Assembly: GCF_020096995.1 (NCBI RefSeq)
Contig: NZ_CP083692.1
Span: 558,001-622,000, forward strand
Length of the DNA stretch: 64,000 bases
From: Leucobacter sp. Psy1
Lineage (GTDB): Bacteria > Actinomycetota > Actinomycetes > Actinomycetales > Microbacteriaceae
Direction: 5' to 3'
Shown here: positions 34,978 through 43,645 of the stretch, in pieces
How the letters are laid out: every line of letters starts with the position of its first letter
Position numbering within the stretch: position 1 is the stretch's first letter
Notes under the pieces: generated by a model
Seen by the model: only the letters and a program-made list of their open reading frames with translations
Database searches by the model: none
Told to the model about the DNA's origin: nothing
Program-made: the position numbers and the translations under genes

Positions 34978-35409
34978 GTGGTGGCGCAGCGGCCGAAGGG
35001 GGCCTGGAAGCTCGTTCTCGCGTTCGGGTTCTTCGGAGTCATCTTCGCGGGCCTTCTGGCCGGTGTGCTGGTGGGAGCCATCCCGCTCGCATCCGGGGGT
35101 GGCGTGATCATGCTGCTCGCCGGAGGGTTCGTGGTCGCGAGCGGCGGGCTGCTGCCGGTCGTCCGTCGGGGCAGAGCCGGTGCCTCCGGGCCGAACCCAG
35201 GCATGTGGGTGTTCTTCTTCGCCGGTATCGCGCTGTGGTGCGCGGCACCGATCGCGGGAGCGATGAGTGATGCCGGGTGGGTCGGCGCGGTCGGCGGAGC
35301 TGGGCGGCGTCTGCCGATGTGGATGCTCGCCACGCTGACGTGGGGTACTGCTGCGCTCATGCTCTGGGGGTTCGTGCGTCAGCGCCGCTGTCGATCACGC
35401 GACAGGTGA
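34978..35409 (+). CDS. Small integral membrane protein of unknown function
   Basis: This 143-aa protein has four hydrophobic segments (about residues 11-32, 38-58, 76-97 and 113-131) with basic residues at both ends. I recognise no family. The GTG start at 34978 lies 12 bp after the argH stop, so it is probably co-transcribed. A second GTG at 34981 gives almost the same protein. Codon use is like the neighbours. Confidence 0.6.
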   Translation: MVAQRPKGAWKLVLAFGFFGVIFAGLLAGVLVGAIPLASGGGVIMLLAGGFVVASGGLLPVVRRGRAGASGPNPGMWVFFFAGIALWCAAPIAGAMSDAGWVGAVGGAGRRLPMWMLATLTWGTAALMLWGFVRQRRCRSRDR

Positions 35410-35422
35410 GCGCCGGCGCACC

Positions 35423-36856
35423 TCAGAAGGGGTGGTCGTCGTCGTCGGGAGCGGTAAACCTGACGCGATGAGGTCTGCGTCGAGCTCCGCCCGGCGGTTT
35501 CTCTGCCCCTGGTCGGGGAGGGCTGTACGCGGTGCGTGAGGTGGGATAGTCCCGGATGATGCTGCCGAGCGGTGTGGTCCACTCGACCTCCCCGTTGGAC
35601 ATGAGGCGCATGCACATGCCCGCGTGGTGCTTGTTGACGTGGTGCCGTCTGCAGAGCACCGTCAGGTTGGCGGTCGAGGTCTCCCCGCCGCTTGCCGCAT
35701 CGACGGTGTGATCGAGGTCGGCCCGATGCGCGGGGATGGTGCAGCCGGGTGCGCGGCAGTGCTGGTCGCGGGCGATGACGTGACGGATGATCGCCCGGGA
35801 CGGCCGGTATCGGTCGACGGCGAGCACCTGCCCGGTCTCGGGGTGGCAGCTGATGCGGTCCCAGCCGGCCTGCAACCCGGCGAGGAGGCGCGCAGTCTCG
35901 GGGTGGATGGGTCCGTACCCGGCGAGCGTCGCGGCTCCGTGCAACCCCGCTACTCGCAGGTCCGGGTGAGCATCGGCCCGAGTGCCGCCTGCCTGGTCGG
36001 AAAGGAGGGTGAGCACCGGAACGGTGACCTGGACGCGTGCTCGGATGCTTGTGAGATCGATGTCGCCGGTGTCGTTCGTGGGTGCACCGTTCAGGAGGAG
36101 ATCGGTGGCGAGGTCGGCGCGGATCTGCGCGAGTGCCCGCACCGTGGGCAGGCTGTCGGGGTCCGCATCGGTATCGGCGGCGGCCCGATGCCGCGCCGCG
36201 CGTTCGGCGTCCTGAACGACGAGGGCCTGCTGCGAGAGGCGGTCGTCGATCGCGTAGGCGCAGGAGGCATCCATGAGCACCCGGTACTCGGCGACGCCGT
36301 CGTCGAGAGCCGTGACCGAAGTGCTGCGGTGCGCGAGGGCGTCGGTGTGCCGTGCGGTCTGGTCGATACAGGCGTACTTGTGAGCAAGGATCCTCGCGAG
36401 GTGCCAGGTGCGGCCGACCGTCTCGCGAGCGGCGATTTCGAGGATCTCCTCGGTGTAGGCGACGCGTGCGGCCGTGTCAGCGATGATCGTGCCGTGGTGG
36501 CAGATCGCCCGCGCGTGTCCGCCGCAGACGCGGGCATCGGCGAGCGCAGCGTGAACGGCGGGGTAGTCGGTGGTGAGTTCGGTCGCATGGCCGAGGAGCG
36601 CCGCCGCGGAGCGGTCGGAGGTGGCGAGGGCTCGCCCCGCCTCGATCGCGGCGGCCCGGTGGGGCATGGCGGTGCTGCGACTGTCGGCGGTGAATCGCTC
36701 GGATTCCGCTGTCGCGATCTCGGTGATCTCGGCGAGCACCGCCTGCCGCTGGGCTTCGACTTCTCGAGCCTTGCGTTCAATGGCTGCGAGATGCGCCACC
36801 GCGTCGCGCAGCCGAGCCCGGTGGGGGCTTGCGGTGTCGAAGGGGGTGGCTTCCAT
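35423..36856 (-). CDS. DUF222 / HNH endonuclease signature protein (13E12-like)
   Basis: This 477-aa protein has the actinobacterial DUF222 domain (about residues 20-330, with REVEAQRQAVLAEI and LLGHATELTTDYPAVHAAL) followed by an HNH module: CRAPGCTIPAHRADLDHTV, then NLTVLCRRHHVNKHH, which supplies the two Cys pairs and the His residues. These proteins resemble the mycobacterial 13E12 repeat family and are common, often in multiple copies; nuclease activity is presumed and their role unknown. I chose ATG 36856 although longer in-frame starts exist, because conserved sequence begins there. It is convergent with the arg cluster and divergent from tyrS. Confidence 0.85.
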   Translation of the reverse strand: MEATPFDTASPHRARLRDAVAHLAAIERKAREVEAQRQAVLAEITEIATAESERFTADSRSTAMPHRAAAIEAGRALATSDRSAAALLGHATELTTDYPAVHAALADARVCGGHARAICHHGTIIADTAARVAYTEEILEIAARETVGRTWHLARILAHKYACIDQTARHTDALAHRSTSVTALDDGVAEYRVLMDASCAYAIDDRLSQQALVVQDAERAARHRAAADTDADPDSLPTVRALAQIRADLATDLLLNGAPTNDTGDIDLTSIRARVQVTVPVLTLLSDQAGGTRADAHPDLRVAGLHGAATLAGYGPIHPETARLLAGLQAGWDRISCHPETGQVLAVDRYRPSRAIIRHVIARDQHCRAPGCTIPAHRADLDHTVDAASGGETSTANLTVLCRRHHVNKHHAGMCMRLMSNGEVEWTTPLGSIIRDYPTSRTAYSPPRPGAEKPPGGARRRPHRVRFTAPDDDDHPF

Positions 36857-36966
36857 GACCTCATTCTGCCGTGGACCACTGACATTCCGACGCATGTTGT
36901 TTCGCGAGTATCGAGGGTACATCCGCGCAGAAGAACGCGGGGGTGAGAACGCGATACACTCACTGC

Positions 36967-38286
36967 GTGTCTGTAACGAGTGAACGCGCAGAGATCCTGG
37001 CATCCCAGCGGAACGACGAGAGCTTCGCAACGCTGTGGGACGAGCTCGAGTGGCGTGGACTGATCCACGTGTCCACCGATCAGGGGGCGCTCGCCGAAGC
37101 GCTCGAGGGCGAGCCGTTCGCGTATTACTGCGGCTTCGATCCGACGGCGGCGAGTCTACATCTCGGTCACCTCGTGCAGCTCCTCCTCATGCGCCGTCTC
37201 CAGCTGAAGGGCCACCACCCGATCGGCCTGGTCGGCGGGTCGACCGGGCTCATCGGGGATCCGCGGCCGACAGCCGAGCGGACCCTGAACTCGCCCGAGG
37301 TGGTGGGGGAGTGGGTGCAGGCGCTCGGCGAGCAGGTCTCGCGCTACCTCGACTTCGACGGGGAGAACGGCGCGAAGCTGGTCAACAACCTCGACTGGAC
37401 CGCGCCGATGAGTGCCATCGACTTCCTCCGCGAGATCGGCAAGCACTTCCGCGTGGGCACGATGATCAAGAAGGAGATCGTCGCGACGCGGCTGAACTCG
37501 GACGAGGGGATCAGCTACACCGAGTTCAGCTACCAGATCCTCCAGGGCCTCGACTACCTCGAGCTCTTCCGCCAGCACGGCTGCCGGCTGCAGTCGGGGG
37601 GCAGCGACCAGTGGGGCAACCTGACAAGCGGCACCGAGCTCATCCGGAAGGTCGAGGGCGAGCACGTCCACGCCATCGGCACGCCGCTCATCACCAACGC
37701 CGATGGCACGAAGTTCGGCAAGAGCGAGGGCAACGCCATCTGGTTGAACCCAGACATGTGCTCGCCGTACGCGTTCTACCAGTTCTGGCTCAATCAGGCG
37801 GACGCCGACGTGATCGATCGTCTGAAGGTCTTCACCTTCCTCTCCCGCGACGAGATCGCGGAGTACGCCGACCAGGTCGCACGCGAGCCGTTCAAGCGCG
37901 CCGCGCAGAAGCGGCTCGCGGTCGAGGTGACGACGCTCGTGCACGGCGCGGCAGCGGCGCAGGGGGCGATCGATGCATCCGGCGCGCTGTTCGGTCGTGG
38001 CGAGCTCGCGTCTCTCGACGAGGCATCGCTCGCGGGTGCTGTGGAGGAGCTGCCGAGGGCCGTGGGCGCGGTCGGCGCGCCGATCACGCAGCTGCTCGTC
38101 GATGCCGAACTCGTGTCGAGCCTCGGCGAAGCGCGTCGTGCGCTGGTGCAGGGCGGGGTGTACCTGAACAACGTCCAGATCGACGATCAGGATCGCGCCC
38201 TCGCCGCGGATGACCTGCTGCACGGCCGATTCGCCGTGCTCCGCCGGGGCAAGAAGACCCTCGCCGGCGTCGTCGCCGAGGCATAG
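36967..38286 (+). CDS. tyrS: Tyrosyl-tRNA synthetase
   Basis: This 439-aa class I synthetase has the HIGH-type motif HLGH at residues 65-68, the KMSKS-type motif KFGKS at 249-253, tyrosine-binding residues in QSGGSDQWGN and an S4 RNA-binding domain at the C-terminus (EARRALVQGGVYLNN). GTG 36967 is preceded by TACACT six bases upstream, so translation from a leaderless mRNA is likely; the ATG at 36943 would lie before the transcript start. No T-box-like leader is present. Confidence 0.96.
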   Translation: MSVTSERAEILASQRNDESFATLWDELEWRGLIHVSTDQGALAEALEGEPFAYYCGFDPTAASLHLGHLVQLLLMRRLQLKGHHPIGLVGGSTGLIGDPRPTAERTLNSPEVVGEWVQALGEQVSRYLDFDGENGAKLVNNLDWTAPMSAIDFLREIGKHFRVGTMIKKEIVATRLNSDEGISYTEFSYQILQGLDYLELFRQHGCRLQSGGSDQWGNLTSGTELIRKVEGEHVHAIGTPLITNADGTKFGKSEGNAIWLNPDMCSPYAFYQFWLNQADADVIDRLKVFTFLSRDEIAEYADQVAREPFKRAAQKRLAVEVTTLVHGAAAAQGAIDASGALFGRGELASLDEASLAGAVEELPRAVGAVGAPITQLLVDAELVSSLGEARRALVQGGVYLNNVQIDDQDRALAADDLLHGRFAVLRRGKKTLAGVVAEA

Positions 38287-38313
38287 TCGCACGGTACGGG
38301 TCGTACGTCGGAC

Positions 38314-39087
38314 GTGAACCAGCGAGACGCGCACCCGCGCGAACTGCAGCGGCGGACGACGGAGTACTGGTCGACGTGGGCTCCCGAGTACGAAGCCCAC
38401 CAGGCCGCACGGTCGAGCATGGCGGGTGAGCGAGAGGCGTGGGAGCGCGTGTGGGCCCCGTGCCTTCCGCCCGCCCCCGCTCGGGTGCTCGATGCCGGCA
38501 CCGGCAGCGGGCACGTGGCTCGCCTGCTCGCCGACCTCGGGTATGACGTCGTGGGGATCGACCTCGCACCCGGAATGCTCGCCGAAGCGCGTCGCGCATC
38601 GCACGGTGCCGAGCGCGCTCCCGTCTTCGAGCTGGCCGACGCATCGGATCCGCCGTTCGCGGAGGGGAGCTTCGATGCGATCACGGCGCGCTACGTCCTC
38701 TGGACGCTGCCGCATCCCGAGCTGGTGCTCGGGCGGTGGCGCAGGCTCCTGCGGCCGGGAGGGACGCTCACTGTGGTCGATGGCACCTGGTTTCCGGGCG
38801 GGAACGTGTCGGAAGATGGCGATGACACCGTGACCGAACGTTCGGCGCACTTCGCGCGGGCATACGACGCATCGGACTCCGCGTTGCCGTTGCTCGGGGC
38901 GACGCACATCGACGAGTTCGCAGCGGCGATCAGTGCTGCGGGGTTCAGCGAGGTGCGGACGGAAGAGCTACCGGAAGTCGTCGAGCTCGACCGACGCCAC
39001 GGTGTTCCGCCCGGCCACGAAGTGCAGATGAAGTACCGGATTTCGGCGCGGAAGCCCGGCGGGGTGGCTCACTCGGAAGCGCGCTGA
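38314..39087 (+). CDS. Class I SAM-dependent methyltransferase
   Basis: This 257-aa protein has the complete methyltransferase core: motif I VLDAGTGSGHVARLL, then YDVVGIDLAPGMLAEAR, FELADASDPPFAEGSFDAI and RPGGTLTVVDGTW. The substrate is unknown. The GTG start at 38314 is 27 bp after tyrS, so co-transcription is possible. Its last 19 bases overlap the convergent iron-ABC ATPase gene. Confidence 0.85.
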   Translation: MNQRDAHPRELQRRTTEYWSTWAPEYEAHQAARSSMAGEREAWERVWAPCLPPAPARVLDAGTGSGHVARLLADLGYDVVGIDLAPGMLAEARRASHGAERAPVFELADASDPPFAEGSFDAITARYVLWTLPHPELVLGRWRRLLRPGGTLTVVDGTWFPGGNVSEDGDDTVTERSAHFARAYDASDSALPLLGATHIDEFAAAISAAGFSEVRTEELPEVVELDRRHGVPPGHEVQMKYRISARKPGGVAHSEAR

Positions 39088-39899
39088 GCCTCCGACGTCG
39101 CGGACAGCGGGGCGAACGCGAGCTGCATCCGCCCATCGAAGTCGAGGCGGCGCGTGCCGATGCCGTATACCCGCTCGATCAGATCGGGTCGGAGAACGAC
39201 GTCGGGCGTGCCCGCTTCGACGACTCGTCCCCGGTCGAGCAGCACGAGTTCGTCGCAGTAGGCGGCAGCGAGGTTCAGGTCGTGCAGCACGACCACCGTC
39301 GTCTGCTCCAGTGACTTGACCAGTGCGAGCACCTCGTGCTGGTACTTGATATCGAGGTGGTTCGTGGGTTCATCGAGCAGGAGGTGATCGGTCTGCTGCG
39401 CGAGGGCGCGCGCGATGAGCACGCGCTGCCGCTCACCTCCGGAGAGTTCCCCCAGGGATCGGCGGGCGAGCTCGACGGCGCCGACGCGCTCGAGCGCGGC
39501 GAGTGCCACGGCGTGGTCCTCGGAGTTCGAGCGCGCGAAGGCGGCGAGTCGCGCCGTGCGGCCGAGGAGGACGGTTTCGGCGACGGTGGCGGCGGGGTGG
39601 GTCTCTGATTCCTGGACCACCACCGCGACCTGCTCGGCAATGCGTCGAGGCGACATCCTGGTGAGCGGGGTGCCCCCTTTCGACCCGCGTTCCGATGCTG
39701 GTTCGGGCGCGTCGGGGAGCAGACGCACCTCGCCCGAGCTTGGGCTGAGCGAGCCGTGCAGCATCCGCAGGAGCGTCGTCTTTCCGCTGCCGTTCGGTCC
39801 GATGATGCCGAGTACGCGTCCCGAGAGAGTGCTCAGGGTCACCTCGTCGACGACCGCCCGTGTGCCGTAACGGTAGCTGACCGTCGTTGCGGAGATCAC
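39069..39899 (-). CDS. Iron-siderophore-type ABC transporter ATPase (FecE/FepC-like)
   Basis: This 276-aa ATPase has Walker A GPNGSGKTT, the signature LGELSGGERQRVLIARAL, Walker B HLLLDEPTNHLD and the H-loop VVLHDLNLAAAYCDELVLLD, which is the FecE/FepC/BtuD pattern. It powers uptake of an iron chelate or a related compound. The start GTG 39899 overlaps the stop of the binding-protein gene by four bases. It is the last gene of the permease, SBP, ATPase operon on the minus strand. Confidence 0.93.
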   Translation of the reverse strand: MISATTVSYRYGTRAVVDEVTLSTLSGRVLGIIGPNGSGKTTLLRMLHGSLSPSSGEVRLLPDAPEPASERGSKGGTPLTRMSPRRIAEQVAVVVQESETHPAATVAETVLLGRTARLAAFARSNSEDHAVALAALERVGAVELARRSLGELSGGERQRVLIARALAQQTDHLLLDEPTNHLDIKYQHEVLALVKSLEQTTVVVLHDLNLAAAYCDELVLLDRGRVVEAGTPDVVLRPDLIERVYGIGTRRLDFDGRMQLAFAPLSATSEAQRASE

Positions 39900-40903
39900 G
39901 GCGCGAACCGTTCGATGATCCGTTCCAGACCATCGACCGCCAGAGGTGTGGCCGGCTCGGTGAAGTGCAGCAGCTGGACCATGACGTCGTCGTTCCGGAC
40001 GGCGGTCAGGTCTCCGGCGCCCGGCAGTCGCCTGAGAGCTTCGGCAACCGGCTCGGGCTCGCCGCTCGAGTGCAGGAGGATGAGGACGTCGGGGTCGCGC
40101 TCGAGCAATTCCTCCGCGCCGACCTCGAACACGCGTGCCGAGACGTCGTCGAAGACGTTGGAGAACCCTGCGGTCTCGAGTTGCGCGTGGGCCATTGAAC
40201 CGGTGCCGTAGGCGTACGTCGTGCCGCCTCCGACGGTGGGGTAGAGCACGGCGGCGGTGCGGGGCGACGCGTCCCCCGCGTCGGCGGCGCGCTCGGTGGC
40301 GGCTTTCACCCGCTCGCGCAGCTCGGAGTTCGCGCGCTCGGCGGCGTCCTCCCGATCGAATATCGCACCGTAGGTGTCCAGTTGCGCGTACACGCTCGAG
40401 AAGTCGGGAGAGGGCTCGGCCCCGCTGGCGCACAGGGCGGGTTCCTCGATCAGGGGAACGCCCGACCGGTCGAGCGCTGCGCGCGGAGCGCTCTCCACCT
40501 CGCCGGTGACGAGATCGGGTTGCTGGGCCAGAATCGCCTCCTGCGAGATCTGCAGGTGCCCGGTCCCGTCGAGTTCGCCGCCGATCCGTTCGATGCGATC
40601 GAGTTCGGTGATGGTCGCATCATCGAAGTAGGCGTCGGGGAAGTCGCCCGCTCGAGCGACCGCCCGATCCAGCACGTCGATGTCATGGAGCGCGGGCACC
40701 GAAGCGGGTTTGAGAATGACGATTCGCTCCGGAGCCTGCTCGAACGTCACCTCGGTGCCGCAGTTCTCGACGGTCACTGGGAAGTCCGACCCGGCCTCGC
40801 TGCTTCCCGAATCAGCGGAGGGCGGGGCTGCGCTGCATCCGGCGGTCGCCGCGAGTCCCGCGAGCAGTGCGCAGGCGGTCAGTGCGAGTCGGGCGGTGGT
40901 CAT
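39896..40903 (-). CDS. Iron-siderophore-type substrate-binding lipoprotein
   Basis: This 335-aa protein has a lipoprotein signal with the lipobox ATAGC (C23), a Ser-rich linker and a class III binding-protein body: VTFEQAPERIVILKPASV at the start, VFEVGAEELLERDPDVLILL, and DDVMVQLLHF near the end, typical of PeriplasmicBP_2 proteins. It binds an iron chelate in this transporter class. ATG 40903 has GAAAGG 9 bases upstream. Confidence 0.9.
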   Translation of the reverse strand: MTTARLALTACALLAGLAATAGCSAAPPSADSGSSEAGSDFPVTVENCGTEVTFEQAPERIVILKPASVPALHDIDVLDRAVARAGDFPDAYFDDATITELDRIERIGGELDGTGHLQISQEAILAQQPDLVTGEVESAPRAALDRSGVPLIEEPALCASGAEPSPDFSSVYAQLDTYGAIFDREDAAERANSELRERVKAATERAADAGDASPRTAAVLYPTVGGGTTYAYGTGSMAHAQLETAGFSNVFDDVSARVFEVGAEELLERDPDVLILLHSSGEPEPVAEALRRLPGAGDLTAVRNDDVMVQLLHFTEPATPLAVDGLERIIERFAP

Positions 40904-40914
40904 TCGAGGGCCTT

Positions 40915-41982
40915 TCAGGCGGAGGCTGCGTGCAGCCGACGGATGAGGAGGAGGAGGAGGGGCGTGCCCACGACGGCGGTGAGGATGCCGATAGGGATCT
41001 CCTGCGGGGCCAGTAGCGTGCGCGACGCGATATCGGCCCACACCAGCAGGATCGCCCCCATGAGGGCCGCGACGGGGATCGCGCGGACGTGCACGGCACC
41101 GACGGCGCGCCGAGCGAGATGCGGCACGACGAGACCGACGAAACCGATGGAGCCGGCGGCGGCGACAGCGCAGCCGATGCAGAGCGAGACGAGCACGAGG
41201 AGCGCGCTCCGCACGCGCTCGGGGTGCACCCCGAGCGAGCGAGCCGTCTCGTCGCCGGTGACGAGTGCGTCCAGCCGATGGCCGGAGATCGTGAGCACCG
41301 CGACGGTGATCAGCACGACGACGGCGACCACGGCCAAGGGCGTGCCCCAGCCCGCGAGGGCGAGCGAACCGAGCAGCCAGAACATGACGGATCGCGACCC
41401 CTCGGGCGATCCGGATGCGAAGATCAGGAAACTCGTGACGGCGGTGAGACCGTACCCGACCGCGACCCCTGCGAGCAGGAGCCGCACACCGGTCACGCGA
41501 CCCCCGGATCGCGCTACGCCGTACACCAGCAGCGACGCCAGCAGCGCACCGATGAACGCACTCGCCTGCAGCGCGTGCTCGCCGAAGTCGAGAGCAACCC
41601 CCGTGCCGACCCCGAGCAGGATCGCGGCTGCCGCGCCGGTCGACGCTCCCGAGTTGATGCCGAGCAGATAGGGATCGGCGAGCACGTTTCGCACCATGCC
41701 CTGCAGCGCCATGCCGCAGACCGCGAGACCGGCGCCGACGCAGGCGCCCAAGACGACCCGGGGTCCGCGGACATCCCAGACGATGGCTGCAGTCGATGGG
41801 TCCGCAGTGTCGGCGCCGCTGATCCGCGTCCTCAGCGCCTCGAAGGTGTCAGCGGGGGCGATCGGCACCGATCCGATCATGATGCCAGCGGCCAGCGACA
41901 GCGCGAGCACCGCGACGAGCGCGAGGATCCAGACGAATGCCCGGCGCCGGATGGCGGTGAGGCCCAGCACCTCCGCGCTCAT
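40915..41982 (-). CDS. Iron-siderophore-type ABC permease (FecCD family)
   Basis: This 355-aa protein has about nine hydrophobic segments and FecCD-family landmarks: VRGPRVVLGACVGAGLAVCG, then LADPYLLGINSGASTGA and IGFVGLVVPHLARR. A single permease gene means it works as a homodimer. It is the first gene of the operon, starting at ATG 41982 rather than an upstream in-frame codon. No DtxR-like box was recognised in the short gap before the XRE gene. Confidence 0.93.
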   Translation of the reverse strand: MSAEVLGLTAIRRRAFVWILALVAVLALSLAAGIMIGSVPIAPADTFEALRTRISGADTADPSTAAIVWDVRGPRVVLGACVGAGLAVCGMALQGMVRNVLADPYLLGINSGASTGAAAAILLGVGTGVALDFGEHALQASAFIGALLASLLVYGVARSGGRVTGVRLLLAGVAVGYGLTAVTSFLIFASGSPEGSRSVMFWLLGSLALAGWGTPLAVVAVVVLITVAVLTISGHRLDALVTGDETARSLGVHPERVRSALLVLVSLCIGCAVAAAGSIGFVGLVVPHLARRAVGAVHVRAIPVAALMGAILLVWADIASRTLLAPQEIPIGILTAVVGTPLLLLLIRRLHAASA

Positions 41983-42013
41983 GATCGTCTCTTCCCTCCG
42001 GTGGAAGCCGGAC

Positions 42014-42595
42014 TCAACTCGCACCGCTCCACGCGGCCGGGACGAGAACCCACGTTACCGTTGCACCGCCCGATCCCGCCCGCCAATTGTGGGGAGTATT
42101 GCCCGGGAACGTCAGCGTGTCCCCCGCGCCGAGCTCCTCGATGCGATCGTTGAATACGACGGTCAGCTCACCCGAGATGAGGTGCAGCACCTCGACGCTG
42201 CAGTTGACGGTGTAGAGCTCATCGCCTCCGTCCGCGTCCGGCGCGAGCGTCGAGTGGATGACCTGCAGACGCTCCTCGCTCCGCGGGGTGACGAGGCGTT
42301 CGTCCGCTCCGCGGCCACCCATGTTGATGCGCGGCGCCCCCTCGAGGGGGATCCGCTGTACATCCGAGGCTTCGAAGAGGCTGCCGACGGGAAGCGAGAG
42401 GGCCTGGCAGATCTGCACGAGCGAGGAGAGGCTCGGCTGAGTGTCGTCCCGTTCGACTCGGCTCAGAAACCCCTTGGTGACCTGGGTGGCCTGAGCGAGC
42501 TGTTCGAGGGTGAGTCCCTGGGCCAAGCGGGAAGCGCGCAGACGCGCGCCGATCCTGATCGGCTGATGTTCGGCAGCGGGGTGGACTGGACGCAT
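42014..42595 (-). CDS. XRE-family regulator with C-terminal cupin
   Basis: This 193-aa protein has an N-terminal helix-turn-helix (LRASRLAQGLTLEQLAQATQ, then VTKGFLSRVERDDTQPSLSSL) and a C-terminal cupin (VLHLISGELTVVFNDRIEEL, then GDTLTFPGNTPHNWRAG). Such proteins control catabolic operons, often of amines or nitrogen compounds (PuuR-like). It is divergent from the ureohydrolase-NCS1-cyclase operon, so it is the likely regulator. The ATG at 42595 is preceded by AGGGA; ATGs at 42622 and 42610 are possible. Confidence 0.85.
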   Translation of the reverse strand: MRPVHPAAEHQPIRIGARLRASRLAQGLTLEQLAQATQVTKGFLSRVERDDTQPSLSSLVQICQALSLPVGSLFEASDVQRIPLEGAPRINMGGRGADERLVTPRSEERLQVIHSTLAPDADGGDELYTVNCSVEVLHLISGELTVVFNDRIEELGAGDTLTFPGNTPHNWRAGSGGATVTWVLVPAAWSGAS

Positions 42596-42624
42596 CGAGA
42601 TCCCTATCATGAGACTGTTCACCT

Positions 42625-42639
42625 ACAGAGTTCTTCTGT
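42625..42639. promoter_or_regulatory. Inverted repeat in the divergent promoter region
   Basis: ACAGA-GTTCT-TCTGT lies between the XRE-cupin regulator and the ureohydrolase gene, next to an A/T-rich stretch TTTACTATATGACA (42639-42652) that probably contains the -10 box of the plus-strand operon. It is the best candidate operator for the regulator. Confidence 0.4.
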
Positions 42640-42671
42640 TTACTATATGACAACTTGAAGGGAAGGGACAC

Positions 42672-43619
42672 GTGTCCGCTCACACCCCCCAGGGTCCCGT
42701 CGACGCCAGCCAGACACCCCGGTACGCCGGCCTCGCGACCTTTGCAAAGCTGCCCCGCATCGAGGACGTGCCGGAAGCCGACATCGCCATCGTCGGTGTG
42801 CCATTCGACACGGGAGTGAGCTACCGCCCAGGTGCGCGGTTCGGCCCCAACCACGTACGCGACGCCTCGCGACTCCTTCGCCCGTACAACCCGGCGCAAG
42901 ACGTCTCGCCGTTCGCGAGCAAGCAGGTCGTCGACGCGGGTGACATCGTCGCCAACCCCTTCAATCTCGACGAAGCGGTGCAGCAGGTCGACACCGCCGC
43001 GACCGAGCTCGGCGAACGGGTCGACAAGATCGTCACCATCGGTGGCGACCACACGATCGCGCTGCCGCTGCTCCGCGCCATCAACAAGAAGCACGGCCCG
43101 GTCGCCGTCCTCCACTTCGACGCCCACCTCGACACCTGGGACACCTACTTCGGTGCGCCGACCACGCACGGCACACCGTTCCGCCGGGCCTCGGAAGAGG
43201 GGCTCATCGATCTCACCGCCAGCATGCACGGCGGGACCCGCGGTCCGCTCTACGGCAAGAGCGACCTCGAGGACGATGTGCGACTCGGCTTCCAGATCGT
43301 GACGAGCGAGTTCATCGAGGAGGAAGGGGTTCCCGCTGCGCTGCAGCGGATCCGCGACCGAGTGGGCGATAAGCCGCTGTACATCTCGATCGACATCGAT
43401 GTGCTCGACCCCGCGCATGCCCCTGGCACCGGCACCCCCGAGGCCGGCGGGCTCACCAGTCGCGAGATGCTCCGCCTCATCCGAGGGCTGGCCGACCTCA
43501 ACATCGTCGGCGCGGATGTCGTCGAAGTCGCCCCGGCCTACGACCACGCCCAGATCACGGCCGTCGCCGCGAGCCACGTCGTCTACGAGCTCGTGAGCGC
43601 CATGGCGGCGCGGGCCTGA
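42672..43619 (+). CDS. Ureohydrolase (agmatinase-like)
   Basis: This 315-aa enzyme is a complete arginase/agmatinase-family hydrolase with the metal ligands GGDHT (H127), DAHLD (D150, H152, D154) and [16 protein letters not shown] (D241, D243). The family cleaves guanidino compounds to urea and an amine. The sequence resembles agmatinase and guanidinobutyrase/guanidinopropionase; I cannot tell which from sequence. The GTG start follows GGAAGGG. It is the first gene of a three-gene operon with a cytosine/purine-type permease and a cyclase-family amidohydrolase, and the XRE-cupin gene is divergent. Confidence 0.9.
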   Translation: MSAHTPQGPVDASQTPRYAGLATFAKLPRIEDVPEADIAIVGVPFDTGVSYRPGARFGPNHVRDASRLLRPYNPAQDVSPFASKQVVDAGDIVANPFNLDEAVQQVDTAATELGERVDKIVTIGGDHTIALPLLRAINKKHGPVAVLHFDAHLDTWDTYFGAPTTHGTPFRRASEEGLIDLTASMHGGTRGPLYGKSDLEDDVRLGFQIVTSEFIEEEGVPAALQRIRDRVGDKPLYISIDIDVLDPAHAPGTGTPEAGGLTSREMLRLIRGLADLNIVGADVVEVAPAYDHAQITAVAASHVVYELVSAMAARA

Positions 43620-43645
43620 TCGATCCGGAACGGAGGACACCGAGT